A stretch of DNA of 64,000 bases from Ciona savignyi (Eukaryota; Chordata; Ascidiacea; Phlebobranchia; Cionidae). The notes under the pieces were generated by a model. The model ran no database searches. It was given only the letters and a program-made list of their open reading frames with translations, and had not been told where the DNA came from. The DNA lies in NCBI GenBank assembly GCA_000149265.1, contig CH002628.1, positions 43,484 through 107,483 on the forward strand, written 5' to 3'. Both the position numbers and the translations under genes were made by a program. Positions 24,317 through 36,551 of this stretch are shown in pieces. Numbering within the stretch: position 1 is the first letter of the stretch; every line of letters starts with the position of its first letter.

Positions 24317-24960
24317 TCAGTCCACTTGGGACTCACCAAAAATTTTATTTTTAGAACTGACTACCACTGTCTCTCGTTCATCAGTCTACTTGAGACTTAC
24401 CAATATAGTTCCTTTTAGAACGACGTACTACCATCAGGGTTGCCAGACGGAAAATCCGCTTCACGACCAAACTGTTTTTGTTTTACGGCCACAATTCGGC
24501 TAATTTTTATCAAGTGCAAAAAAAACTATTTAATTTAGCCAATTGGGCTATTTATCTCTTTATTTGTTTAAAAATTGTATATTTTTAATTCCCTTTACAT
24601 TTGTCGAACCCATTCAAATACTATATAGAATGCCTACCGTTATTATTTTATTTCAAAACGTCATAATCAGCTTTTTGTGATTTGGTATTGAGACAGTTGA
24701 TATTAATTTATTATATTTTTTTTCCTTTATTTCTTTCTACTGTAGCGTAAAAATAATATGACGCTTTGGTCAAAAACTTTGCAATATGCTTAAACGGCCA
24801 AATTCGGCCAGATTTTTCCGCACGGCAAGACACTATTTTTATGCGTCCGGGGCGATTTTGGTAAGGCCAAATGGCGCAACCCTGACTACCACCGCCTCGT
24901 TTATCAGTAGTCCACTTGGGACTCACCAATAGTTCTTTTTAGAACTGACTACCAATGCCT
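24317..24960. repeat. Three copies of a roughly 70-bp repeat, one split by a MITE
   Basis: The unit reads about CCACTTGGGACTCACCAA, then TTTTTAGAACTGACTACCA. Copies start near 24321, 24388 and 24910. The second copy is cut by the hAT MITE at 24435, so the array existed before the insertion. Confidence 0.75.
24435..24884. mobile_element. hAT-type MITE (CAGGGTTGC termini)
   Basis: The ends are CAGGGTTGCCAGACG and TGGCGCAACCCTG. The flanks ACTACCAT (24427-24434) and ACTACCAC (24885-24892) agree at 7 of 8 bases, the hAT duplication size. A second copy of the same 450-bp element, in opposite orientation, lies at 61131-62242 and is split by an LTR. GGCCAAATTCGGCC-type motifs recur near both ends. 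Confidence 0.9.
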
Positions 24961-25840
24961 ACCTAGTTCACCCTTGAACTTTTAAACCTACCGTTGGCAC
25001 CGAAGAGCTCTTTGCCGTGAGATGGCAAAATCTCATTCCTGTTCGTGTTTCCTTACTGAACCGTTGGGCGAGTCATGAATAAATAGGACTTAAGTTAATT
25101 ATTAACCCTTAGTATTGTTGATAGAGAGCCTAAAATGGTAAGGAACCGACAGTTTTAAAGAATCGGAATTTCTGGGTCAATTACAGAGACTCGCTATGAC
25201 TTCATCACACTAATCTAAGCAATGGCCATATCAGGCGCTTGCATGCGGTGATTGATCTATTATATGACGTCACCGGGTTACATACGGACTTGTTTACGCG
25301 TTATTATTCCGTCCGGCAATCGCCGTACCAGGCGATACACGGATGCTGATGTATGATCCGAAGACTTGCCTGAAGGCAGAAGAACATCATCGGAAACCGG
25401 GTGCAATGTGAGCTCTTTGGAGCATTAGGATTTTGCAAGAATCTGTCGCTTCGCACGGCATGGAAGTTACCTTTGGCGAAATCTTCCAATTTTCGCCAAA
25501 CTTTCTTGTGGAAATCGCGGGTGTGGCGAATAAAAGCTGGAGTTGAAAAGACTGGACTGACTCTTAATTAGCATTATCGGACTCAGAAAGACCAATTGCG
25601 CTATTTCTTGCGACTGGCTTTGCGAATATTACTGCTTGTGAACCGTTGTACGTTGTTAAAGAATTAAACGGCACACTAACTCCGCAATCGAGTGGACTCA
25701 GTCAGTTATTCCAACCCCTAGAAACTGAATAATTAATTAGGTTCTGAGCAGCGTACGGCAAGAGCCGCTCCGCCACATCAATCTCTAAAGTCGCGGCGAA
25801 GCTTCCAACGCCACCTTTGGACATAGTTACAATATGTACT
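24961..25840. other. No recognisable gene
   Basis: This stretch is less AT-rich than its surroundings and holds GC-rich words such as GGCAAGAGCCGCTCCGCC. It could be decayed LTR or 5' UTR sequence of the LINE copy that follows. Nothing more can be supported. Confidence 0.35.
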
Positions 25841-25844
25841 GTTC

Positions 25845-27965
25845 CGTGTCTGTCACTGAACACCGACTACTACAATTGGTCAGTAAGTTCCCATCGCAAT
25901 TTCAAACCCACATTAAAAACGGATGGTTGACCATTACGATGTATGTACGACGTCAACATCAACAACATACCTAAGGTCATGAAAGTGTGGGACGATGGGT
26001 CACAGTAACAAGACCAGGTGAATCCCATCTTCCCCTCTGCAGATATTGCAAGGAGACAAAAGTGTCCAAAAAATGGTAATGTAATATAATTGTAATACCT
26101 ACGGCCATCTCACCACTAGATGTCGCTCATACCCTCTAGCTCCCAACATGAATGCCACAGGACCACGACCTACCTGCTCAACCTAATACTTACACTAGAT
26201 CAAGGCACAACACTTGGAGACTGGATAACTAATTTAACATCCAAAACACACAACCAGAGAAGCAACACCCCCTTAAAAGTTCAAATAAATTTAGCGTGCT
26301 ATCCGAAGTCAACCTGAAGAAAGAAACTAAGAGTGAACATGACACCACAATTATCAACAAAAGTAACTCAAAACCCAAAATGATTAACGCAAGCACATTC
26401 ATAGAAGAAGATCAATTTCATTCAAATGATCCTAAACCATCGTTTTACCATATCCATCCATCAGCCAGCAGACATCATAAACCACTCAGGTTCTAATACT
26501 GAGAAGCTGCCAAACACAGACAGACCAGGCTGTAAATGCAATAGAACATTTTTTAGCCATGTCATCTCTTTCCTACACTGTTGATTCCGATGACAACAAA
26601 GACCGCTGCTCACATGGTACGGCTTTTCTCCTGAAAATCACATTTTAATTAACTTTAGATATAATCATACTGTTTTTATTGACAATATGGTGCATAAACT
26701 CACACTGTATAATAATAATTTAGTAGAACTCAATGTTATAAACGTATACTGATCTTGTGGATCTAGTAGAACCCGCCGTGCGAATTTTATTATCGTGATT
26801 GAAGAAAATATTTTTCCCGATAACTGGTCGGTCGAAATATGTTATATTAGGAGACTTGAATATGATCACCGACTTACTTTACGTAATGTTTGTTTGCTCT
26901 CCCTGGAAAAAGAGAAAAATATTAACAATGCTTTTTTCGGTATCTAAATCAATTTGAAATTTGTTACTCCCGAATTACGCCAATAGATATATATCATCAT
27001 CTCGTATTGATATCAGTACTATAGACTCGCATCACGTTATCATCAGGTTAACAATTTCTTTTCTGATCATAAGAATTGCCCAATTCTGTCCATTGATATT
27101 AAAAATTCAAAACGTTGGGGGGACGGACCTTCCTTTTATAAAATTAGTAACTCCATCTTAAATAACGGATAATATGTTTGTTTATTTGCTGGCAAAGTTG
27201 GAGATTAGAAAAGAATAAATATACTTCAATATACTACATTAGTGTAATGACGAAAAATTACTTTTAAAAAATAAAGCAATGAATTTTTCAGAATGGAAAT
27301 CGAAAAGTAAAAGAACAAATTACGAAAACGCTGTACAATGTTTAATAAAATATAGACATAAAATAAATAAAGGAGCACTCATTCGTTCGAAAATTGGTCA
27401 TTGTGCTGGTAACGACGAGATCTTAACAAAAAATACTCATCCTATGAACGAAAGGACACCATATTCATTCAGAGTTTATAATAACCAAAGCCGTCAAAAA
27501 TTTTTATACGGACCTCTTTGTGTTATAACGCCGGCCACTATCCTCCATATAATTATTTAAATGATTTTTTGCCTATAGATGTTTACTAACGGTAACTATT
27601 ACGGAGATTGAAAATGCGCTAAAAAGATTATAAATGACCAAGGCCCGCCCACTGGGTCAGATGGTCTCACCTACGCTGTCTATAAAAAATACTCCTTCCT
27701 ATATTAAAATACGACTTGGAAGTATGAAAATTGCAATTGTTAAACTAATACAAAAAAAGGAGATAAAAAAGATTTAAAAAAATGCAAATAAAAAATGTGG
27801 TCCGAAGGGGAGAAAAATACTTATTAACGCATTATATAATAATATCCAAGCAACAATAGACTCAGCGAAGCACTTTAAAAAGGATTTAACCGCCATCGCA
27901 ATAGATTTTAATAACGCATTCGATAGAACCAGCATTTCTTTTATTATAAAAATACCGATCTTCCT
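25845..27965 (+). pseudogene. Decayed Tx1-like LINE copy (ORF1 to mid reverse transcriptase)
   Basis: Across shifting frames, fragments parallel the copy at 1-3730: SHRNFKTHIKNGWL and NNIPKVMK of ORF1 (25890-25990); ILGDLNMIT, SSRIDIST and FSDHKNCPI of the endonuclease (26850-27100); WGDGPSFYKISNSIL; NKGALIRSKI (27365-27395); GSDGLTYAVYKK and IDFNNAFDRTSI of the reverse transcriptase (27655-27945). Homology ends shortly after the first catalytic Asp motif. It is riddled with stops and much older than the first copy. Confidence 0.85.
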
Positions 27966-28159
27966 GCCTATATCAAAAACAATTAATTAACAAGAATTTA
28001 AACTACCCAGTTTGTCAAGGAAATTCCGCAAAACAAAATATACATAACCAATCATAAATCACATATTTTTATGCGTGAGAATGAGGTGGAAACACAAAAC
28101 CAAAATAAACTAGAGAGTGTCAACCACGTGTTTTACAAACCAATGTTGCATGCCATATA

Positions 28160-30160
28160 TTCATGCTACAGGGTCCCTAACCACATTTTGTATTTTTTTG
28201 TTTCTGCAAGCATAAACTCATGGGTCCCATAGTTATCAAACCAAACTTCTTCTCCATGTGTAGGTAAAAAAGAACAATCGTGATAGATTTACAAAGATTT
28301 CATCACAAATGTTTTAAATTAAAGCATTTTTAAGTGCTGTATTGAAATGAAGCTAAATTCCTTAAACAGTTCGATTTAGTTTTTCATGGCTTCGGGGAAT
28401 TCCCGATGAGCTTGGTAAAAAGTTTCTGTTTTTACATATGTGGGTCATGTTAACTATCAATTCTAAAAGTTTTAATCCGATTTGACGAATCGTTGTTGGA
28501 GAGGTCAGTGCAATGTGGCATGCTTGTCACAATCATGAGTCAGGAACATATCTTCGTTTTTAAGGGAGTTACCCTATGTAAATGCTTTCTTTCTTTTAAG
28601 TGACACAGGGTGGTGGCTAACGATATAGCATTCCACAAAATCTGATCAAAATTAGAGCAGCCGGTTAAACGCTATTTTCCGAAAAGCTATTTTTTTAGAA
28701 AAATAACCGTTTTGAAATTTAACTTCTCCGGGGAATTTCCCTGGATTTATCACTAACAATTTTGCTCCTGCGTATCTAGACCATGTTGTCTAACAAATAA
28801 CAAAGCTTTATTACTATTTTATTATTCCTTCTGGTAGATGTCGGGGCGTCATGCCATGCCTGTCACATCATGATTTGAGAACAAAATCTTACTTTTGATA
28901 TTTTTGGTAATATTTTTTCTAATTGTTAAATTAGTATGTAATGCACTTACATTCAACCAAATCTGAATCAGATTGGAGCAGCCGTTCAATCGCTATGCCA
29001 GAAAAACTAGTTTTTTTAGAAAAAAATACCGTTTTGGTTATAACGTCTCCGGGTAATTCCCTTATATTTATCACCCAAAATTTTGGTTTCTGCATATCTA
29101 GACCATGTTGTCAAACAAATGTTAAATTTTTATTTCGATTTCAATACACCTTTTGGTAGATGTCGGTGCGACATGGTATGCCTGTCACAATCATGATTTG
29201 GGAAAAATATCTTATGTTTTAGGGTATTTCCCTAGGTAATTTTTTTATTTCTTTTAAGCGTTAAATCAGTGCATAATGCAATTACATTCCACCAAATCTT
29301 ATTCAAATTGGAGCAGACGTTTAAGCGCTATGCCACAAAAAGCTAAATTTTTCATACAAAATACCGTTTTGGTTTGTAACCTCCCAGGGGAATTCCCCTT
29401 TTCTGCCTATCTAGACCATGTTGTCTAACAAACGGCTAAGTTTCATTACGATTCCATTATTCCTTCTGGTAGATGTCGGGGCGACATGCCATGTCTGTCA
29501 TGATTTGAGAACAAAATCTTATTTTTTAGGGTATTTCCCTAGGTAATTTATTTATTTCTTCCAAGTGTTATATCAATGCCTAATGCATGCATTTACATTC
29601 CACCAAATCTTATTCAAATTGGAGCAGCCGTTTAAGCGCTATGCCGCCACAAAAAGCTAATTTTTTATAAAAAATACCGTTTTGGTTTTTAACCTCCCAG
29701 GGGATTTCCCCTTAATTTATTACCCAAAATTTTGGTTTCTGCATATCTAGACCATGTTGTCTAACAAACGGCTAAAGTTTCATTACGATTTCATTATTCC
29801 TTCTGGTAGATGTATGTCTGTCATGATTTGGGAACAAAATCTTATTTTTAGGGTATTTCCCTAGGTAATTTTTTTATTTCTTCCAAGTGTTATATATATC
29901 AATGCCTAAATGCACTTACATTCCACCAAATCTTATTCAAATTGGAGCAGCCGTTTAAGCGCTATGCCACAAAAAGCTATTTTTTTTTATAAAAAATACC
30001 GTTTTGGTTTTTAACCTCCTAGGGGAATTCCCCTAGATTTATCACCCAAAATTTTGATTTCTGCATATCTAGACCATGTTGTCTAACAAACGGCTAAGTT
30101 TCATTACGATTCCATTATTCCTTCTGGTAGATGTCGGGGCGCCATGACATGCCTGTCAAA
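28160..30160. repeat. Tandem array, about 320-bp unit, roughly six copies
   Basis: The marker TAGACCATGTTGTC occurs near 28777, 29099, 29412, 29748 and 30070 (spacing 313-336). Each unit also carries TTCCTTCTGGTAGATGTCGG, GCCTGTCA, AAATTGGAGCAGCCGTT, AAGCGCTATGCC and a palindromic GGGGAATTCCCC. The 5' units (from about 28160) are more diverged than the 3' ones. The array starts after one decayed LINE copy and ends at another. Confidence 0.9.
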
Positions 30161-30289
30161 CCTTTGACAAAAAAGAAAGAAAAAAAAACGGACAAAAACA
30201 AAATGTGTCCCAATTTTTCAATTGGGACCCCCATAATTATTGAATAATCTGCAAAAAAAGATTATTCCACTGAACCCAGTCAGTGCTTT

Positions 30290-30710
30290 ATTGATGAAGC
30301 AAAATTGATAAAGAAAAACCACTGAACAAAACAAATGAGAAAAAATAGAAAAACGTTGAATTTGGATCTCACCGAAACTTCAAATATGAATGGTTAAATA
30401 GTATATAATTTTTCAAAAAACACAAGCAACATTCTAAAAGTACTAAAGTGTGGAGGCAGTTAGTGTCAAAACAGTTATAAAACCTGGGGAATCGCACGTA
30501 CCCCGACGCTTTTGTAAGGAACGAGGTCATGTGCAAACCAAATGCCCCAAAGAAGAATACTGTGGCTATTGCAAAAGCAATGGCCACCTTTTAGGATTAT
30601 GTACGTAAAAAAAACCTGTTTACCTTCCGCAACAACAACCAATCAGCATTCCAAGAGAAACACTAGTTAGTTATACATCTTTAAGGAAAAAGAAGAAATT
30701 ATAATTGAAA
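30290..30710 (+). pseudogene. LINE ORF1 fragment with zinc knuckles
   Basis: The fragment reads RRFCKERGHVQTKCPKEEYC then GYCKSNGHLLGLC: the same two CCHC knuckles as in the copy at 1-3730, with the first Cys replaced by Arg. Upstream, SNMNG and KVLKCGG match the segment before the knuckles, with stops. It is a 400-bp relic of the same family. Confidence 0.8.
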
Positions 30711-31040
30711 CGATTTTCAATAACGGTATCAAAAATGAGCTTAAAAAATAATTTCAAATTTCAGTACAACAATTGACCAATTCTACATTTTACGTGCACC
30801 GCTTCAAAAAAATAAGCAATTCAAACAGACAAAGACCCAGAGGGTCATCAATTCAGTTGACCAACCGCACATTCTTCTCATACTTGGTTGAGGCATTCAA
30901 GAATGATTTGCGACTTTACCTTATCGCGAAAGGAGAAATCGTCAACGTTTTGATAATTGTGGTCAATTGATGATAACCGCCGCAACCTCGACGATTTGGG
31001 GAACTAGCGGCCCATCTTCATCTGCCAGACGCGGTGTACA

Positions 31041-31110
31041 CAGGGGTGCGCATTAAGTCGATCGCGATCTACCGGTTGATTGCGAAGGTGGTACTGGTCG
31101 ATCGCGGCGT
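31041..31110 (+). mobile_element. Possible hAT terminus
   Basis: CAGGGGTGCGCATTAAGTCG followed by ATCGCGATCTACCGG resembles the 5' end of hAT elements. No matching right end was found, so this may be a single surviving terminus. Confidence 0.4.
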
Positions 31111-31349
31111 GACATTAAAAAAATATCATTCTAGCTTCAATGCCGTCACTTGATTGATATACAGGCAGCCATTCAGATGACAACTGAATGTTGCCGTTCG
31201 GGTGACCAATCAAATCAAACAACGGCTCTAAGTACAGCAAAACTTGCCGAAAGCGCCGCTCTTTCGCCTTTCTTTATTATAATTTTTCACAGTTTATTGG
31301 GTAAGACTGTACAGCCCATACAGTCCAACAGGGGTCGTGACGAAATTCT

Positions 31350-31530
31350 TCAAGCTGCCATGCCACTGGCATGTCACCTTGGCACCTGTAGATTTGGCAC
31401 CATTTTAGCTGCCAAATTTTTGGAACCTCTCTAGCTGCCAAATATTTGGCACGTCTTTAGCTGCCAGTGCGTTGGCACGTGTATAGCTGCCAAATATTTT
31501 TAACTTTTTAGCTTTTGCACGTTAGCATTT
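31350..31530. repeat. 26-bp short tandem repeat
   Basis: At least four units of the form TAGCTGCCAAATATTTGGCA plus CGTCTT follow one another, decaying at both ends. TGCCAAATATTTGGCA inside the unit is itself a palindrome, so each unit can form a hairpin. Confidence 0.8.
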
Positions 31531-31762
31531 GCGATATTTTTCAGTTTTTAAACTGCAAAATATCATTGGTACCTTTGTAGTTGAAGGCGTAACTGTGTTA
31601 AAGTGTAAGTTAGGCATTGAATTAGTGCTGTTGTTAATTTTACGTCAGGATTGGAGTTAGTTTACAGTTTTTAGTGTACAATTGCTCACGCTTATCTATT
31701 TTATCACTATTCCTTTGGAAATTCTTTAATGGGTTGGATTTTATTTTTGACAGCAGCATACA

Positions 31763-32064
31763 GTCCGGCCCGATGGTCTAGCGGTTAAGTGCGTCGCCTT
31801 TCAATCGAAAGGTTGCAGGTGCAAAACTGGTCGCTAGCTAATCGGTTGTGTCCTTGGGCAAGGCACTTTACGGACATTGCCTGAACCCAGCGGATTAATG
31901 GGTTCTACCAAATTGAAGGAACGTGTCTATCATATACAACACACTGCAATAGCTCCGGTAACCCGACGATGGGCGCGAGGTGATCTGACGATTGCCCGTG
32001 TGATAACCCCTGGGGTTTTCCCATTCACGGGGATAAACTTGAATATCCCTATCCTATCCTATAT
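31763..32064 (+). mobile_element. tRNA-derived SINE, best copy in the window
   Basis: The head, GTCCGGCCCGATGGTCTAGC then GGTTAAG, gives a Pol III box A; GGTTGCAGGTGC is a weak box B. The body contains TTGGGCAAGGCACTTTACGG, ACATTGCCTGAACCCAGCGG, ATTAATGGGTTCTACC, CACACTGCAATAGCTCCGG, GGGCGCGAGGTGATCTGACG and TTCCCATTCACGGGGATAAA, ending in repeats of TATCC. Related pieces are at 14731, 17240, 17570, 19152 and 35577. No clear target duplication was identified. Confidence 0.88.
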
Positions 32065-33400
32065 AACACAGACAGGTCTATCAACGGACATGGAGAAGTT
32101 AGTAACTTATTGTAAGAGAACAATCCTATATTGGTTGACGAAAAACGCTTTCAAGATTTTCTATGCTGGGTATAGATTTTTTTAATTTAAAAGGGCATCT
32201 AAACGAATATTAATTATAAAGTGACTAAATAAATCACTAGCCATATGGTTTAAATCGTGAAGAGAGCAAATTTATCTTTTCTTGGCAAGGCTGTGGTTCT
32301 GTGAGTGTCGAAATTTTAAAGATCCTCTGTGTTACGCATAATTTGCATGTCATAATTACACGCGATTTTAGATAACAAATGTTTGTCATGAGCGCTACAT
32401 TTTGTATACGTATATAGTGCCAAAAGGGGTAGGCCTACATTCTAAGAAGTAGACAGACATTTAATTCGATTTTTTTAGTATTAATCGTCAGTTATAAGGG
32501 GTTCCGTTGTTTAGTTGGAACCCACGTTGCCAGTCTCCGCCTGCAGTATATCGTAACTGACTATAGCCTGCCAGCTACTATATCACTATGGCTACTATTC
32601 ATTGACAATAACTACTATGACTATACGATGCAAGCAATGCGATGGTGGCTTGGCCCTGGTTTTTTTCCTGCATGAGGGATATCTTGTAACACTTGCTTAA
32701 AAACGTCGTTGGACAAAGTAGCATTTTTGGGAAAACTGAAAACTAGATTAGAATTAAAATTAGAGCATAAAAACATTTTACAAATTAGATTAGAATTAGA
32801 TTACCGTCATTTTGCTCTAATTAGTCAAATTAGAAAACTAGAATTATCTAGTTGTCCAAGTCTGGTTCGGTGTGCCCTGCTTTGAAGAATATTGGATATA
32901 GTATTTGTGTTTGTTTGGTTCTGTACGCCCTTTTTACACTTCCTTAACTGTTCTTTTTTTATACTTGTTACTATTTTAGTTCTACAAAACTAAAAACTTC
33001 AATACGTTTTGGTTCAATTTTTCATAATATAGTTAAAATAAAGGGAAATTTCAATTAGGAATAGTAAAAAAACTACTGAAGATACAAAATACAGTTCAAA
33101 TTTTCCTGAGTACAAAAACTATTAGACAATCTACATTCCAATTTTCATATTATTTGGGCATACCAATAGTTAGTGAGTATTTCGTTTGTCAGTGCACCTC
33201 AAAATTTTCAAAGTCGAGCAAAATTTTCTTTACATAAAAAGTGGTGTTCACTAAAGTTTACATAATATATTCTTTATTGGAGGGAGTTTAAAAGAGAGAT
33301 AAATTATATTTCCAACCATACTAAATATTAAATCATAGCATAAATTTGTGAAAAACTGTGCTAATTTGAAAATGACCAAAAATTGTAAAAAACACTGCGG
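32065..33400. other. No recognisable gene
   Basis: The sequence is AT-rich. Around 32740-32860 a cluster of TTAGAATTAGA/ATTAGATTAG motifs forms a low-complexity patch. No coding or RNA feature is recognised. Confidence 0.4.
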
Positions 33401-34010
33401 GACAGCATGTTTAAATTAATGCATTTGGCCGGGAGTGAAAGCGTTAAAATGAAACAAACTTTGTTGTATTCACAAGGCTTATATACATTGATTGGTATAT
33501 AATATGTCCCCATTGCTCAAGAAATAAACGATTTACATCGAAAATTGTATGTTCGCATAGCTGTCAATCAGGTTTCATATAAAAATCTTGACCCAGCACT
33601 GTATTTGTATTTCTTAACGTATCGAAATAAAACAAACTGTGTTGCATTCAAGAAGGCAAAAATACGCATTGATTGGTCGAAAATATATCCACGTTGCTCA
33701 AGAAATAAACGATTTGTATCGAAAATCGCATGCTCGTAAGGCAAAACCTTATAGCCGTCAATCGGGTTACATGAAAGAGCTTGACCAATCCTCTTTTTAG
33801 TATTTATTATCGTATCGAAATGAAACAAACTGTGTTGCATTCAGAAGGCAAATGCACACCGATTGGTATAAAATATATCCAACGTTGCTCAAGAAATTAA
33901 CGATTTACATTGAATATTTTATGTTCGCATAGCTATCAATCAGGTTTCATATATATGGCTTCTTGACCCAGTCTATTTTTGTACTTTTTAACGTAATGAA
34001 ATAATACGAA
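33400..34010. repeat. Tandem repeat, about 185-bp unit, three copies
   Basis: GCTCAAGAAATAAACGATTT recurs at about 33514, 33696 and 33887. Other shared words are AAACAAACTGTGTTGCATTC, CACCGATTGGTATAAAATAT and GTTCGCATAGCTGTCAATCA. It is unrelated to the 190-bp array at 17.6 kb. Confidence 0.82.
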
Positions 34011-34234
34011 CGTGACTGAATTATTAGTTAACCAATACAGATTACAGAAATTTACCGTGGTTCTAAGGACGCTGTCTTAACGCATACCATTCGACCAAAG
34101 AGACTTTAATTAACTACACGAGTAGAAACAATGACGTAACAATCGACTTTTCTGATTTTTGTTTCGTATAGAGTCATGCTTCAATGCACATAAGGAATAT
34201 ACTTATCTTCCCGCATTGTTATAAGTAACGTCAG

Positions 34235-34480
34235 AAGAAATTTGAAATTTTAGGTTGTTTAGACGTAGGCCAGCTATATGTTTATTTATATCGGTAATAC
34301 TTAGGATATATTATAGTTGGCAAGAGATCGCACCTTGGCTAAAAAAGAAAATAAAAGCAGTAAATTTGAAATTTTAGGTTGTTAAGCAGCGTAGCTATAT
34401 GTTTATTTATATCGTTAATACTTAGAATATATATTGTAGTTGGCAAGAGATCGCACATTGGCTAAATAAGAAAATAAGCA
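34235..34480. repeat. Tandem duplication, about 120-bp unit, two copies
   Basis: Both copies contain TTTGAAATTTTAGGTTGTT, CTATATGTTTATTTATATCG and AGTTGGCAAGAGATCGCAC. Confidence 0.85.
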
Positions 34481-35570
34481 GACTAACGTACCGGTAAGCC
34501 TAATTAGCCTTCGCTGTCCATTTGCGTATCAGAATTTGTATAGGCACTGGTATGTATGCCTATATACAATTTTAATTGCTTCCCTGTAAACATATATTGT
34601 CCAGTTAGCTCATTTGGTAAGAGTATCATCGGTCTGGCCATAAGGTTTTTGTTAAATCAAGACAGATATTTCACGATTTTTTCTAGCTTTATGTATTTAT
34701 TTGGTCAGCAGGATATTAAGTTAACGGTAATACAAAATTAACAACAGTATAAACAAATGGTATTAAAATAACCAGCCAGTGGCCACTATTCTTAATCTTA
34801 GGCAAGGAAGGAATTTACCTGAAATCTGCGGATAAATAAATGGGTAGTAGATTGATTATGATAATATTTTTCCACAAGAAGAACGGTACAGCAGCTTTAC
34901 TATACTGTCTATACATACCATGTTTTTCTAATCTGTGCAATAGAAAATCACTGGTGCTTGCACATGTGATGCTACATTCTTCACACCTTTGACAAAAATA
35001 ACCCAGAATTAAAAAAAGCTGAAAAAATTTATGTTCGTCGAGTTACCTACTGATATTTTAATGTATCTGTATGCTCAACAGTTTAAAATATACTTTTTGT
35101 TGGCGCCTGCGGTACGACTAGACTTAATGCGATAGCCTAACCTAAATCAACAAAAACAAAATTCTTACTGTATATTGTAATCAAGCGTGCTTTCTTGAAG
35201 TATAATTTCCACATTGACCAAACCTTCAAGCGATAAACCGTATTTAAACATTTTAAAATTACAGACCTCCTACACACTGAATTCACAAACCGTAGGTGCA
35301 TTGAAGCGTTTCGCGGTACGAAACAAACTTCCATATCAACAAGCATATGTGGTCACGTGACTCGTCGCAGTTTCTACTCATGGTGTATAATCTCTTGATT
35401 CGACCAAATACTAGGACTTGCTACGTTGCACTTGAAAAAAGTAAAATATGACTAAAACAGGCATAAAACGTTTTATTTTAATATTGTCTTACAGGATATC
35501 ACTATGCAGTCAGTTATAGTGTATTGCAAGTTTGATATCTAACTCGTACTTATGCTGTTTGTAAGCTTTG
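34481..35570. other. Mostly featureless, with a tRNA-like remnant
   Basis: At 34599-34665 the sequence CCAGTTAGCTCATTTGGTAA followed by GAG looks like a box A of a tRNA or SINE head, but box B is degenerate. I see no functional tRNA. The rest shows no gene. Confidence 0.35.
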
Positions 35571-35576
35571 ACATAA

Positions 35577-35812
35577 GGTCGCTAGTTAGTCGGTTGTGTC
35601 CTTGGGAAAGGCACTTACAGACATTGCCTGAACCCAGCGGATTAATTAATGGGTTCAACCAAATTAAAGAAACGTGCCTTATACCATATACAATAGCTCC
35701 TCCGGTAACCCAACGGTGGGCGCGAGGTGATCTGACTATTGCTCGTTTGTTAACAACCCCCTTGGTTTTTCCATTCACTGGAATGAATAAACAAACATGA
35801 ATATCCTATTCT
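35577..35812 (+). mobile_element. 5'-truncated SINE copy
   Basis: This copy matches the 31763 SINE from GGTCGCTAGTTAGTCGG onwards, through TGCCTGAACCCAGCGG, GGTGGGCGCGAGGTGATCTG and AACATGAATATCCTATT. It lacks the tRNA-like head and carries a small ATTAATTAAT insertion. Confidence 0.82.
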
Positions 35813-35984
35813 AACGTTGTAATCAAAAATTCAACACCATACTTGAATACATTTATTAAGAAAAATCAAACACATCTTCCAACGCAAAACAGGGCAAAAA
35901 CGATTGTTGAAGGGCTATGTGGCCAATATTACAAATGTTTAATCAATACACTAACTAACTACGCAAACACTAGAAAAAAGTGTG

Positions 35985-36175
35985 GCTTACACTCCAGCCG
36001 GCTAAACTGTACGTTAAGCCACGGCTAGAATCTAGGACCATACAATTGGCTGTTCTCGAGCCGCCGAACAGCTTACTCTCGAGCCGGCTATACTGTACGT
36101 TAAGTCACGGCTAGTTTCTAGCATTTTACTAACAGCTCGACTGCAAGCCGGCTTGCATAACCCAGCGACTGGCCA
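35985..36175. repeat. Two copies of a roughly 90-bp unit
   Basis: CCAGCCGGCTAAACTGTACG followed by TTAAGCCACGGCTAG recurs as CGAGCCGGCTATACTGTACG, TTAAGTCACGGCTAG. GCCGGC and CTCGAG palindromes are frequent, giving hairpin potential. Confidence 0.7.
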
Positions 36176-36551
36176 CTTGTCGATTCCATTGTGCTAAAAA
36201 AGGTTTAAAAGCCTTTTAGTTTGTCAACACAACCTACAAACATCTAAAATGTTGTATGTAACACAGTGGAAATAATTAAACCCAATAAGAAGAACAAGTT
36301 TATGGCACAAAGACAGCACAACCAGTTTGCAATTAGCATTGGTTTACAAAAAATCAAAGGCAGCAAACAGCATTCCATCAATACAATGTCAACAAGATTG
36401 TATTGTTCAAACTTCAAAAGTTTCATATCTAAAATCACAATGGACAGGTAGATTAATACGGTACTGCATCATATGCACACCACAAGTTAAAATCAAAACC
36501 CAACCTAATTTAAGTAAAAATCATATCTCATAAGTTATTTTTTTAACAAAT

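Noticed and set aside
34599..34665. Possible tRNA gene
   Set aside because: Box A is visible but box B and the stems do not form; better explained as a decayed tRNA-derived sequence.
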